DNA from: Opitutia bacterium ISCC 52
GTDB taxonomy: Bacteria > Verrucomicrobiota > Verrucomicrobiia > Opitutales > UBA2995
Assembly (NCBI GenBank): GCA_014529675.2
Contig: CP076040.1
Location: 3,677,894-3,741,893 of the forward strand
DNA: 64,000 bases
Direction of reading: 5' to 3'
Under the pieces are notes generated by a model. The model ran no database searches, was not told the origin of the DNA, and was given only the letters and a program-made list of their open reading frames with translations. A program made the translations under genes and the position numbers. Positions 26,680-35,999 of the stretch are shown piece by piece. Each line of letters starts with the position of its first letter. The first letter of the stretch is position 1.

Positions 26680-27942
26680 CTAATTAAACTGACGAATTAC
26701 TTTAGCCAAGCGCTTTCCGGCTTCCACCAAATCGTCGACTTCAAGTACTCCGTATGATGAACGCAGGTAGTTTTTCGGGCCTTCAGGAGCAAAACATAAA
26801 TTGCCCGGAACATAGAGAACACCTTCTTTTACAGCATTTTCAAAAAAAGCGCCTTCCATGGAGGTATCCAGCCCTTCCGGACCTTTCAGCCAGAGGTACA
26901 ATCCACCGTCAGGTTTTTGCCAACTCCAACCCACTTTTTGTAGCTCTTCTTCAACCAGCGTACGATGGAGTACTTCCATTTTTAATTGGTAGCGTTTGCG
27001 GCCTCGCTCGAGCTGGGCATCGTAATCACCTTGCTCGATTGCATGTTCCAAAATCGCCTGTGCGTAGTTGGAAGAACCAAAATCGTGGTGCCCTTTTACG
27101 CTGGTCATCTTGCTGAGAAGATCCGGGTGATCACAGATGGCGAAACCCGCCTTTAAACCCGTTGCGAACGATTTGGTGAACGTGCCAAAAAACAAACGGG
27201 GAAAAGCATCAAACGCCTCAATGGCAAAGACCGAAGTGGATGGGAACGGCTCCTCAAAATAGAGTTCCTGATAGGCCCCATCCTCCAAAATCGGAATCAT
27301 CAATCCCGCATCCCGGAGGATGTGGGCGACTTCAGCCTTCTTCTCATTGGTAAGGCAGCGGGTGGATGGATTTGAAAACCATGATTCCAGGTAGATACCT
27401 TTCACGCGCTTGTCTGTTCCATTGGCCTTCATGCCTTCCAATAAGGAAATGAGCCCTTTTGAATCCAGCTCATCGTCTTCATTGATTGGAATCCCGACCG
27501 CTTCGATCCCGAGCCCCTTGAGAAGCTCAAGAAAGACAAAGTAACTAGGACTCTCCACCAGTAGGATGTCTCCCGGATCACAAAGCACCTGCATCGCGAG
27601 ATAGAGAGCTTGTTGAGAGCCGTTCGTCAGCATCACATGATCCGGATGATAATCAGGACTCTGATGCTGGTCGAATTGACTCAAGCGCTTGGACACAAAC
27701 TTTCTCAAGCCAGGTCGTCCCAGCGTAGTACCATATTGCAGATACTGAGGAGGTTTTCCGCTCGTGGCCAACGCCACTGAAATATCTCGGACGGCTTTTA
27801 CAGGCAGTGCTTCGGTATCCGTAAATCCAGCAGCCAGGGACAGGAGATCTTTATTCTCTAATGCCACCTTCATTACCTCAGAGATAACGGGCGGCTCGGC
27901 CCATTGACCGATGCGTGAAAAACGAATGCTAGGAGAGCTCAT
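26680..27942 (-). CDS. Class I/II PLP-dependent aminotransferase (LysN/Aro8-like)
   Basis: 420 residues. Fold-type I marks are 'ISLAAGF'-like start ('LLSLAAGFTDTEALP'), 'QYLQYGTTLGRPGLRKFV', 'TNGSQQALYLAMQVL', 'GAYQEL' and the PLP-lysine in 'GTFTKSFATGLKAGF'. The family includes 2-aminoadipate/aromatic aminotransferases and the enzymatic half of MocR proteins, but there is no DNA-binding domain here. The substrate cannot be assigned. It lies 70 bp downstream of ftsH on the same strand, with a strong hairpin in that gap, and 30 bp upstream of ugd. Confidence 0.82.
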   Translation of the reverse strand: MSSPSIRFSRIGQWAEPPVISEVMKVALENKDLLSLAAGFTDTEALPVKAVRDISVALATSGKPPQYLQYGTTLGRPGLRKFVSKRLSQFDQHQSPDYHPDHVMLTNGSQQALYLAMQVLCDPGDILLVESPSYFVFLELLKGLGIEAVGIPINEDDELDSKGLISLLEGMKANGTDKRVKGIYLESWFSNPSTRCLTNEKKAEVAHILRDAGLMIPILEDGAYQELYFEEPFPSTSVFAIEAFDAFPRLFFGTFTKSFATGLKAGFAICDHPDLLSKMTSVKGHHDFGSSNYAQAILEHAIEQGDYDAQLERGRKRYQLKMEVLHRTLVEEELQKVGWSWQKPDGGLYLWLKGPEGLDTSMEGAFFENAVKEGVLYVPGNLCFAPEGPKNYLRSSYGVLEVDDLVEAGKRLAKVIRQFN

Positions 27943-27957
27943 AGGTAAAGCTGCACA

Positions 27958-27980
27958 ATGGCCCCAGTAGAGTGGGCCAT
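27958..27980. other. Perfect hairpin between ftsH and the aminotransferase gene
   Basis: ATGGCCC (27958-27964) and GGGCCAT (27974-27980) form a 7-bp stem with a 9-base loop, 16 bp before the aminotransferase start on the minus strand. No T run follows on either strand, so it is more likely a processing or translation-control hairpin than a terminator. Confidence 0.4.
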
Positions 27981-28012
27981 CAAGTATTAAGCTTAGCTAA
28001 GAAGCCCGGGCC

Positions 28013-30082
28013 TTAGGCCATTGCTCCAGCAGGATCAGTAGAAGGTCCGATCTCGGGCTTCTTCTCTTCCTTGGACTCTTTCGTTCCGTCCTCTTCTTCC
28101 TGATCCTTCTTCTTACGAATCAGGTCATTACTCTCGATGGGCGAAATAATTTTTCCTTCAGCCAATATTTCCTTCACATGCTTGCCTTCGATCGTTTCGA
28201 ACTCAAGCAGTGCTTCCGCTATAAGTCTCAACGCTTCGCGATGATCTTCAATCATCTCCTTTGCTCGATCGTATTGTTTGTTAACAATTGAACGAATAGC
28301 TTCATCAATGCGCTTAGCAGTTTCTTCACTATAGTTCTGTGAACGGGTAATTTCTTTAGCGAGGAACATGTGCTCAGAGTTTTCACCCAAAGCAACCGGA
28401 CCAAGATCGCTCATTCCCCAGTCACACACCATGTGACGGGCAATTTTCGTGGCCTGCTTGATGTCACCCGCAGCTCCATTGCTAAAGTCGCCAGTTTCGA
28501 TCTCTTCACCGAGACGTCCACCCATTGCCATACAGATATGGTTGAGAAGCTCTTTCTTCGACTGTCCAAGAATATCCTTCTTAGGTAAATACATAGTCAT
28601 TCCAAGAGCACGACCACGGGGAATAATAGTTACCTTGTGAAGGCCCATCTTATCGTCTCCAAGAACCGCTTGCACCAAAGCATGTCCAGCTTCGTGGAAG
28701 GCAGTCATACGACGGTCCTCATCGTCCATGAGCTTGCGACGCTCCCGTCCGAATGAAATTTTGTCACGCGCCTCGTCCATATCATGGCGATCAACTTCCT
28801 TCTTATCGTAGCGAGCTGCAATGAGCGCTCCTTCATTCAGAAGATTTGCCAAATCTGCACCCGAAAAACCTGGGGTGCCACGTGCGATGTCACGTAACTC
28901 AACATCGGCACCCAATTTGATTTTGTTGGCATGCACCTTCAAAATCTCTTCGCGGCCATTGAGGTCGGGCAGGTCGATCATAACTTGGCGATCAAAACGC
29001 CCTGGACGCAGCAATGCGTTATCGAGGACATCCGGACGGTTGGTAGCAGCGATGATAACAACACCTTCGTGTCCATCGAAACCATCCATCTCAACCAAGA
29101 GTGAATTCAAAGTTTGTTCTCGCTCATCGTTTCCTCCACCGAGTCCGGCTCCACGTTGGCGTCCTACCGCATCAATCTCATCAACAAAGACGATACAAGG
29201 TGCATGCTTGCGAGCTTGTTCAAACATGTCACGTACCCGGCTGGCACCTACACCTACAAACATTTCCACAAAGTCAGAGCCGCTGATGGTAAAGAATGGC
29301 ACTTCCGCTTCACCAGCTACTGCGCGAGCGATTAATGTTTTACCAGTCCCAGGAGGGCCTACCATGAGTATGCCTTTGGGAATCTGACCACCAATGCGTT
29401 GAAATTTTTTGGGATCTTTAAGAAAGTCGACAACTTCACCGACTTCTTCTTTGGCTTCATCGCAACCAGCCACATGTGAGAAATCGACTTTATCGCGTTC
29501 CCGTGTCAGCAAGCGTGCCTTGCTTTTTCCGAAGCTCATAGCTCCGCGACCCGCCATTCTCAATTGGCGAACAAAAAGGAAATAAAGAACCCCGATAATG
29601 ATGAGGAATGGAACCATTCCCAACAGAAGCTCGGTCATCAGACTGCTACTTTTTTCTTCGGCAAATTTTCCAGACTCTTGGAGCCGTTGGTGAACACTGT
29701 CAGTCAACCGTCCGTTGGCTTTGAAACGAATCGTGGTCTTTTCGGTTGCTTCAGAAGAAACATAGGTGGTCGATGCATCTGGATCAAGAGGCATACTTTC
29801 ACCCGGTTTGACCAATAATACACCTGTGACGATAGACCATTCTGGCCCTCCAGAGGGATCCGACTTGATTTTGCCAGACACGACATTTTCACGCTCCAGC
29901 TCGGTAAATACTTCGTGCAATCCCAATTCGATGACACCTTTATTGGTGCGAGGACCAAGAAGAAATAAGCTAGCGATAGCCATGACCACGATCAACCAGA
30001 TCATGGCCACCTTCGGCTGAAACCGGTCGGGTGGGCTATTTTTAAGTGGGCGACGGCCCTCTGAATCGTTTTCGGGAGGCAT
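28013..30082 (-). CDS. ftsH: ATP-dependent zinc metalloprotease FtsH
   Basis: 689 residues. The first transmembrane helix is about 25-42 ('[17 protein letters not shown]'), then a periplasmic domain of about 110 residues and the second helix ('[16 protein letters not shown]'). The AAA domain has Walker A 'GPPGTGKT', Walker B '[11 protein letters not shown]' and the second region of homology '[21 protein letters not shown]'. The protease zinc site is '[10 protein letters not shown]'. The tail is charged and rich in Lys/Glu. It degrades membrane and short-lived cytoplasmic proteins from the inner membrane. The order tilS-ftsH is conserved in many bacteria and appears here with serS upstream. 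Confidence 0.96.
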   Translation of the reverse strand: MPPENDSEGRRPLKNSPPDRFQPKVAMIWLIVVMAIASLFLLGPRTNKGVIELGLHEVFTELERENVVSGKIKSDPSGGPEWSIVTGVLLVKPGESMPLDPDASTTYVSSEATEKTTIRFKANGRLTDSVHQRLQESGKFAEEKSSSLMTELLLGMVPFLIIIGVLYFLFVRQLRMAGRGAMSFGKSKARLLTRERDKVDFSHVAGCDEAKEEVGEVVDFLKDPKKFQRIGGQIPKGILMVGPPGTGKTLIARAVAGEAEVPFFTISGSDFVEMFVGVGASRVRDMFEQARKHAPCIVFVDEIDAVGRQRGAGLGGGNDEREQTLNSLLVEMDGFDGHEGVVIIAATNRPDVLDNALLRPGRFDRQVMIDLPDLNGREEILKVHANKIKLGADVELRDIARGTPGFSGADLANLLNEGALIAARYDKKEVDRHDMDEARDKISFGRERRKLMDDEDRRMTAFHEAGHALVQAVLGDDKMGLHKVTIIPRGRALGMTMYLPKKDILGQSKKELLNHICMAMGGRLGEEIETGDFSNGAAGDIKQATKIARHMVCDWGMSDLGPVALGENSEHMFLAKEITRSQNYSEETAKRIDEAIRSIVNKQYDRAKEMIEDHREALRLIAEALLEFETIEGKHVKEILAEGKIISPIESNDLIRKKKDQEEEDGTKESKEEKKPEIGPSTDPAGAMA

Positions 30083-30127
30083 GTTGAAAGTTTTCTAGGT
30101 AAATTTTCTAAGACAATCTTAGTGTCC

Positions 30128-31549
30128 TTAAGTATAAGTCAATTGCAGTATTTCTTTAGTTTTTTCGGTAATACGACAGATATGGTTCACGGGAAGACCC
30201 GGGCACCAAACGATTAAACAGTCATTTGTATGGACCACGGGTAAGTGGATTCGTTCCTCCCTGGGGATTTTACGATCTACAAACATATCCTGTAACTTCC
30301 GGTTTCCTGGGGCGTTGAGGGGCTTGTAACGGTCCCCATGCTGCCAAGGGCGGACCACAAAAGAACTGTTATTAATAGATTCACTATCTATTAGAACCGA
30401 GCACATCTCAGAATATTTCCCTCTTTTCAAATCGGAGAGCACAGATGCCGAAGAATCATGCCAGGAACAGGACAAAGTTCGACCCTCGGGAAGTGCCACC
30501 GTTTGTCCCGGGCTCAATTGCAATGCCTCCCAAGATGGAGAAAGAAGCTCGGTTTCTTCTTCAAAGGCGATCTCCCCCTTGTTCAAACGGATAAAACCGC
30601 TGCCCGCGCTCCACTGCTTACTTTCACCTTCTATCACCGTTCGGGTCATATCCTCGATCATCGAGCGCTGGAACATGCCTCCCAGACTGAGGTGACTCAA
30701 CCAGTTGTGCAACCACCTGCGCACCAACGACCGAGGCGGAGGATTCCCAGGAAGTTGGGCGGGATTGCTTGCGGAGTCAGGAAAGCTAGCCTCATGAAGG
30801 AAATGCTCGACCAGGTCATCTGCGTCTTCCAAGTATTCGCGAACATTTGAAGCAGCCTCGGAAAGGTCAAATTGTGTGGCTTCCTGCCAGGCAGGAATAA
30901 TTTCATTTCGCAAACGATTCCGATCAAACTGGGATTCCAGGTTTGACCTGTCCTCCCTCCAGGCAATCTGACATTCAGCCAGACTCTCCAGTAACGCTTT
31001 CTTAGGCAAATCGAGCAGTGGCCGAACCATCACTTTTCCACTAGTAAATTCAGAAACCGGTCTAGGAGCTACCAGTCCAGCGAGATCACTCGAACGAGCG
31101 ATCCTCAACAGCATGGTCTCCAGAATATCTTCCTGCTGGTGACCAGTCACAATAATCGCCCTACCGTGAGCCGTTACAAAGGAATCGAAAAAAGCCTGGC
31201 GAGCTTCACGAGCATCGGCTTCAGACACATTTTTAGTCAAATCCCGGTCAGTCCAAGTAGCCAATTGAAACTGCAATTCAAGATCCTTGGCCAAGGCATC
31301 TACGAACGATGCATCCTCCTCAGATGAAACTCCCCGCAATTGATGGTTGAAGTGAAGGACCGTCAGTCGATCGCGCAATTGCGGAAAATGATGATACACG
31401 ACTAAAAGGGCGGCAACTGAGTCTGCGCCCCCGGAACAAGCCACACCGATGTGGCAAGTGGACTGTTCTAAATAGTCGACCGCCTGGGCATGTAGCTCCG
31501 ACTTGGGATAGAATGCACCCAATGCCTCTGCTTTGGCAGCCCCATTCAT
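30128..31549 (-). CDS. tilS: tRNA(Ile)-lysidine synthase
   Basis: 473 residues. The PP-loop 'GVACSGGADSVAALLVV' (about residues 34-50), 'LHFNHQLRG', 'VTGHQQEDILETMLLRIAR' and 'WREDRSN' are TilS signatures. The C-terminal part has 'VVRPWQHGDRYKPLNAPGNRKLQDMFVDRKIP' in outline, typical of the substrate-binding domain. It converts the wobble cytidine of the CAU-anticodon isoleucine tRNA to lysidine so that AUA is read as Ile. It starts 9 bp after serS and is followed 45 bp later by ftsH. Confidence 0.93.
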   Translation of the reverse strand: MNGAAKAEALGAFYPKSELHAQAVDYLEQSTCHIGVACSGGADSVAALLVVYHHFPQLRDRLTVLHFNHQLRGVSSEEDASFVDALAKDLELQFQLATWTDRDLTKNVSEADAREARQAFFDSFVTAHGRAIIVTGHQQEDILETMLLRIARSSDLAGLVAPRPVSEFTSGKVMVRPLLDLPKKALLESLAECQIAWREDRSNLESQFDRNRLRNEIIPAWQEATQFDLSEAASNVREYLEDADDLVEHFLHEASFPDSASNPAQLPGNPPPRSLVRRWLHNWLSHLSLGGMFQRSMIEDMTRTVIEGESKQWSAGSGFIRLNKGEIAFEEETELLSPSWEALQLSPGQTVALPEGRTLSCSWHDSSASVLSDLKRGKYSEMCSVLIDSESINNSSFVVRPWQHGDRYKPLNAPGNRKLQDMFVDRKIPREERIHLPVVHTNDCLIVWCPGLPVNHICRITEKTKEILQLTYT

Positions 31550-31557
31550 ACGTTTCC

Positions 31558-32820
31558 TTATCCTAAATATTCCTGCCCAAAGTAAGGCACTAATACTTCG
31601 GGGATTTTAACACGTCCGTCTTCCTGCAAATTATTTTCCAAAATCGCGGCTAATACACGCGGCACGGCGAGCCCAGAGCCATTTAGGGTGTGCACATGGA
31701 TAGGTTTCTCACCCTTTACGCGATAACGGATGTTTGCACGACGTGCCTGGAAAGCTTCAAAATTGCTGCAGCTGGATACTTCCAACCATCGTTCCTGGCC
31801 TGCGGCCCAGACTTCGAGGTCATACTTTTTACTCTGAGTAAACCCAAGATCACCGCTACACATGAGTAATACACGGTAAGGGAGTTGCAGTTTTTGCAGA
31901 AGTGACTCGGCATGAGACTTTAAACTTTCGAGCTCATTGTAGGATTCATCGGGATGGACCCACTTGACCAATTCAACTTTATCAAACTGGTGTGTACGGT
32001 TAAGACCTCGGACATCCTTGCCATAACTGCCCGCTTCTCGACGAAAGCAAGGAGTATAGCAGGCTCGAAAAACAGGTAAATCATCCGCTTCTAAGATTTC
32101 ATCCCTGTAAAAGTTCGTTACCGGAACTTCCGATGTTGGGATCATGTAAAATCCTTCCTGAGGAATCACATACATCTGTCCCTCCTTGTCTGGAAGCTGT
32201 CCCGTCGCTCTGGCACTTGCCTCATTAACGACTAAGGGAGCCATCAATTCTTCGTAGCCAGCATCCCTGGCCTCATCGAGATAGAAATTAATCAGGCTAC
32301 GAATCAATCGTGCCATACCTCCTTTAAAAAATGGCCACCCAGCTCCAGTGACTTTGACACCACGAGGGAAGTCGGAGAGTTCATTAAAAATGTCGGCATC
32401 ATAGTGAGCTTTCGCGTGAGGGGATGCACTGGCAGAATCTCCCCACGTGGAGTCGACAACATTTCCAGATGGATCGGGGGCAACCGGAACGGAATCATGA
32501 GCGATATTTGGCACGGTTAGGATAAGTTCTTCCCATGTTTCCTCCAAGTCCTTCAAAGCGGTATCTCCCTGCTTCACTTCAGCAGCCACACCTCGCATCT
32601 CTTCAATCTTCTGCAGAAACTCGGGCGACCCTTTCTGTAAGGCCGCCATTTCAGAGTTTACACTTTTCTGCTGGGCGCGCAATTGCTCGACTGAAGCAAT
32701 CAGCTTCCGTCGTTTAATATCCATTTCCAGAATGGCGTCCAAGTCACAGTCATTGGCCTTGTCAGCGATAGCCTTGCGGACGCGGTCCGGTTCTTCTCGC
32801 AGGATCTTAATATCAATCAT
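31558..32820 (-). CDS. serS: Seryl-tRNA synthetase
   Basis: 420 residues. An N-terminal coiled-coil arm (about 1-110, with 'LRAQQKSVNSEMAALQ') binds tRNA(Ser). Class II motif 2 is seen in 'PCFRREAGSYGKDVRGLNR' plus 'THQFDKVELVKW', and motif 3 in 'NGSGLAVPRVLAAILENN'. 'TSEVPVTNFY' is also conserved. It charges serine onto tRNA(Ser) (and tRNA(Sec) where present). It is the first gene of the serS-tilS-ftsH run. The 203-bp gap upstream (32821-33023) holds no tRNA or other gene that I can see. Confidence 0.95.
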   Translation of the reverse strand: MIDIKILREEPDRVRKAIADKANDCDLDAILEMDIKRRKLIASVEQLRAQQKSVNSEMAALQKGSPEFLQKIEEMRGVAAEVKQGDTALKDLEETWEELILTVPNIAHDSVPVAPDPSGNVVDSTWGDSASASPHAKAHYDADIFNELSDFPRGVKVTGAGWPFFKGGMARLIRSLINFYLDEARDAGYEELMAPLVVNEASARATGQLPDKEGQMYVIPQEGFYMIPTSEVPVTNFYRDEILEADDLPVFRACYTPCFRREAGSYGKDVRGLNRTHQFDKVELVKWVHPDESYNELESLKSHAESLLQKLQLPYRVLLMCSGDLGFTQSKKYDLEVWAAGQERWLEVSSCSNFEAFQARRANIRYRVKGEKPIHVHTLNGSGLAVPRVLAAILENNLQEDGRVKIPEVLVPYFGQEYLG

Positions 32821-33023
32821 GGATCATCCAGGTTAAAAAGCGCGCTACCCTAGCCGTGAGCTGTCTGGAATTCCAAGTATAAAGTCGCTGTCAAAGTGTG
32901 CAGAGACAACAATGGGCAATTTACCAGGCAAATCAGGACCTAGAGCATCTCCATCCTAGGGCTTGCCAATCCTTTGATGAAATTCAAAGCTGCACCCCGT
33001 CCTACTAAAACCAACTTTATTCA

Positions 33024-35000
33024 GTGCTCTTACTCATCAAATCTGCCGGTTGGATTCTAGCCACACTTCCCAGGCAATATGCACAGCTGCTTTCAATCGT
33101 CCTCGGTGATCTGATTTATTTTTCCCCGACACGCTGCCGTAGGACGATTCTATCGAATTTTCACCACACTTTTCCCGATAAGCCTACGGCGTGGAGAAGA
33201 GTACAGGCACGCACCAGTTGTCGCAGAACGGTGGAAACGTACCTATTTAAGTTAGCTCTCCCCTTTTTCTCGGATGTTCGACTGGATCGCACCTTGATTG
33301 CGACTGAAGACGCTACCGAGCTTCTAAGCCAATATACGAACCCGGCGAAACCTTTGATCGGGGTGACCATCCATAGCAGTTTGATGGAAGCTGGTTCGCT
33401 CGTTCCGAGAACCATCGATGTAGACAACCCTGAAGTGGGAGTCCTTTACGAGGCACACAAAAATAAAAAGCGGGATGCTTATCGGAAGGCACATCGAGCC
33501 AAACATGGGGTTACATTGATAGATGCAGCCGATGGCATCCATCAGGCGAGAACGCTCATCAAGAACAACGGGTGGATGATTCTGGTCATCGACCAAAGTG
33601 TGGAGTCATCGGGCTATTTGAGTTTTTTCCTAAACCGAACTGCATCCACTGCGGGCTTCCACCAGCTCCTCGCTCAGAATTACGAGGCGGATGTGTTGGC
33701 ATTCTATGGAGAGAGAACCGGGTTCTGGGAAGGCAATCTCCAAGTCGAAAAGATTGCGGAAGGAAAGAAAGACGAAACGGTAGTGCTTAAAACCAACCAA
33801 TGGCTGGAGAACAAATTGTTAAACGATGAGCTTTTCAGGCAGGACTGGATGTGGCTTCAAGAAAGATGGGATGGACAAGTAGACCCCTCCCAAAACCTGT
33901 CTATCGATCAGAACCGAAATCTCGTTGAAGAAAGTCGGACATTTTATAACTGGGACCAACTTCCAAAAAATAATCGGATCTGGTTTCGCATGCCCAATCA
34001 CCTGGGTGACCTTGTAAAGTGGATTCCTTTTATCAGAACGATTCGCTCCTCCAGACCCGACGCCGAAATCTCACTCCTTGTAAAACGCCAATTTGCCCCC
34101 TTGGTAGAAGCACTCCAAGTCTGTGATAAAATCATTGAAATCCCGAAAAGAAATAGCCGCTACATCGCTAATTTTTTCCGGCTTAGGAATCAATTTCCAG
34201 ATACCTATTATCAGCTAACCACTTCTTTGGCGGCAGATATTGAAGCCCGACTTGTGAATGCTCCTCGCAGGTATGGCATTCTGTGGCCAGGAGCAAAGCG
34301 ACCACTTCTCACCGACACCTTTAAGATGGATCCAGGTTGGGATGAACGGAAGAATCATCAAACCGCACTGTGGGAAAACTTTCTGCGGCATTTCGGGCTG
34401 CAGGGAGACATTGACTTCAGTCCTTTAAGGTTGGCCCCGGCGAATGAAGTCATCAATCCGCTCCGCTGTTTACAGACAGAATCACGCGAAGCCCCTTACT
34501 TCGGCTTGATCTGTGGAGCTGGAAATCACCCAGAGAAATGTTGGCCCGTCGATTACTGGATTGAATGCGTAGCGTCATTGATGGACCTATATCCAGATAG
34601 CAATATCTGCTTGTTTGGCGCAAAACCCGACTTACCGGTTAGCCGTCAAATCATCGAGCGGTTTGAACCTGGATCCATTCATGATTTTACAGGCTCTACA
34701 AACTTGATGCAATTTGTCATGGCCGTTCGCTCTTGTTCCGTCGTCATCTCCAATGACTGCGGCGGCGTTCATCTTGCGAACGCTTTGGGCATTCCCACGA
34801 TAGGTTTATACGGAATTACAAATCCAGTATTCACAAAACCCGTATTCAACAGTACAGTAAAAGTAGTACAGCCGTCTAACTGCCCTCGATACGGAGGTGC
34901 TTCTTCGAATCTCATTTGCTTATCACAGGTCATTGAGGCCGTTTCGGACATCGTTAAGCAACCGGAGCAGCCACAAAGAGAAACCACGATGGTCTCCTAG
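33024..35000 (+). CDS. Fusion of lipid A-type acyltransferase (LpxL/HtrB-like) and family 9 glycosyltransferase
   Basis: 658 residues from a GTG. Residues about 1-290 are an LpxL/HtrB-like acyltransferase with the HX4E motif in 'VTIHSSLMEAGSL' and 'WMILVIDQSVESSGY' as the acyl-acceptor-side motif. After a short linker, residues about 315-640 are a family 9 (heptosyltransferase-like) glycosyltransferase: 'IWFRMPNHLGDLVKWIPFI', 'YFGLICGAGNHPEKCWP', 'DFTGSTNLMQFVMAVRS' and 'ISNDCGGVHLANALGIPTIGLYG'. These two steps, late acylation and core sugar addition, are normally separate proteins of lipopolysaccharide synthesis at the inner membrane. The fusion suggests coupled acylation and glycosylation of a lipid A-like acceptor. 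Confidence 0.8.
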   Translation: MLLLIKSAGWILATLPRQYAQLLSIVLGDLIYFSPTRCRRTILSNFHHTFPDKPTAWRRVQARTSCRRTVETYLFKLALPFFSDVRLDRTLIATEDATELLSQYTNPAKPLIGVTIHSSLMEAGSLVPRTIDVDNPEVGVLYEAHKNKKRDAYRKAHRAKHGVTLIDAADGIHQARTLIKNNGWMILVIDQSVESSGYLSFFLNRTASTAGFHQLLAQNYEADVLAFYGERTGFWEGNLQVEKIAEGKKDETVVLKTNQWLENKLLNDELFRQDWMWLQERWDGQVDPSQNLSIDQNRNLVEESRTFYNWDQLPKNNRIWFRMPNHLGDLVKWIPFIRTIRSSRPDAEISLLVKRQFAPLVEALQVCDKIIEIPKRNSRYIANFFRLRNQFPDTYYQLTTSLAADIEARLVNAPRRYGILWPGAKRPLLTDTFKMDPGWDERKNHQTALWENFLRHFGLQGDIDFSPLRLAPANEVINPLRCLQTESREAPYFGLICGAGNHPEKCWPVDYWIECVASLMDLYPDSNICLFGAKPDLPVSRQIIERFEPGSIHDFTGSTNLMQFVMAVRSCSVVISNDCGGVHLANALGIPTIGLYGITNPVFTKPVFNSTVKVVQPSNCPRYGGASSNLICLSQVIEAVSDIVKQPEQPQRETTMVS

Positions 35001-35002
35001 TA

Positions 35003-35953
35003 TTAGCTGTGAGCTAACAGGGCTCGCACGAACTGCTCTACCCCACCCGAAAGCCCTTCAAGATCATAGCCACCCTCCAGAACGGCGACCACCTTCCCAT
35101 CACACAAGTCGTCCGCTTCTGAGAGCAGGGACTCAGCCATGGCTGCAAAATCCTCGTCCTCTAGCATGACAGCTGCCAATGGATCTCTTCGATGGGCATC
35201 GAATCCCGCCGAGATTAGAATAAGCTGAGGTTTAAAAGATCGCATAGCTGGAATCACCTGCTCCTTGAGCAAGGTTTCGTAGGTGGAACCTCCCGCACCG
35301 GAAGACACAGGTAAGTTTAGCGTATAGCCCTCACCAACTCCTTGACCCCTTTCGTTTAGCATCCCTGTACCGGGATAAAGCGGACTCTGATGAATACTAC
35401 AAAAGTACACAGAAGCATCTTCATAAAAACTATCCTGCGTGCCATTCCCATGATGAACATCCCAATCAAAGATAAACACACGCTCCAGGCCATGTTTCAG
35501 CATCGCATGACGAGCTCCTACCGCGATGTTGTTAAACAAACAGAAGCCCATAGCCACAGACCTGCGTGCGTGATGCCCTGGAGGTCGATTCACGCTGAAG
35601 GCATTGGCAGCCCTTCCTTCACATACAGCATCCACCGCATCGACCACTGCACCTGAGGAATGCAATGCTGCCTCATAGGATTTCTTGGATAAAATGGTAT
35701 CCGCATCCAGTGGACCACCACCGCCCGAGGCAGCAATTTCAACTAATTCGATGTAATCTCTACCATGCGTCGTTTCTATGGTTTCCAAAGGTGCTGCTTG
35801 GGGTGTCTGCCAGACCACATCCTTCTTGAGCCCCGTTTCCTCAAGCCTGTCCAGAATCGCTTGAATCCGAGCACTTCGTTCCGGGTGCCCAGGGCCGGTG
35901 TCGTGTTCTAAGGATAGTGGATGATAATAAATGTGAGTATCTGTTGTATTCAT
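35003..35953 (-). CDS. Histone deacetylase-family (AcuC/APAH-like) amidohydrolase
   Basis: 316 residues from the ATG at 35953; a longer frame to 36055 adds a basic tail with no family match and overlaps the preceding gene. Class II HDAC-like marks are present: 'GPGHPERSARIQAIL', 'RPPGHHARRSVAMGFCLFNN' with the charge-relay histidines, the zinc site 'VFIFDWDVHHGNGTQDSF', 'YPGTG', 'SAGFDAHRRDPLA' and 'LEGGYDLEGL'. It should deacetylate proteins, polyamines or other N-acetyl compounds in the cytoplasm. Its 3' end lies 2 bp from that of the acyltransferase fusion. The same-strand neighbour upstream is the acyl-CoA transferase/GNAT pseudogene, hinting at acetylation turnover. Confidence 0.85.
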   Translation of the reverse strand: MNTTDTHIYYHPLSLEHDTGPGHPERSARIQAILDRLEETGLKKDVVWQTPQAAPLETIETTHGRDYIELVEIAASGGGGPLDADTILSKKSYEAALHSSGAVVDAVDAVCEGRAANAFSVNRPPGHHARRSVAMGFCLFNNIAVGARHAMLKHGLERVFIFDWDVHHGNGTQDSFYEDASVYFCSIHQSPLYPGTGMLNERGQGVGEGYTLNLPVSSGAGGSTYETLLKEQVIPAMRSFKPQLILISAGFDAHRRDPLAAVMLEDEDFAAMAESLLSEADDLCDGKVVAVLEGGYDLEGLSGGVEQFVRALLAHS

Positions 35954-35999
35954 TCTTATTAAGCTTAGAGGACTAGGTGGCCATTTAACAAGGCCGGTA

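Noticed and set aside
28821-29387. 188-codon open frame antisense to ftsH
   Set aside because: It is a mirror of ftsH coding bias with Ser/Pro/Arg-rich sequence and no family resemblance.
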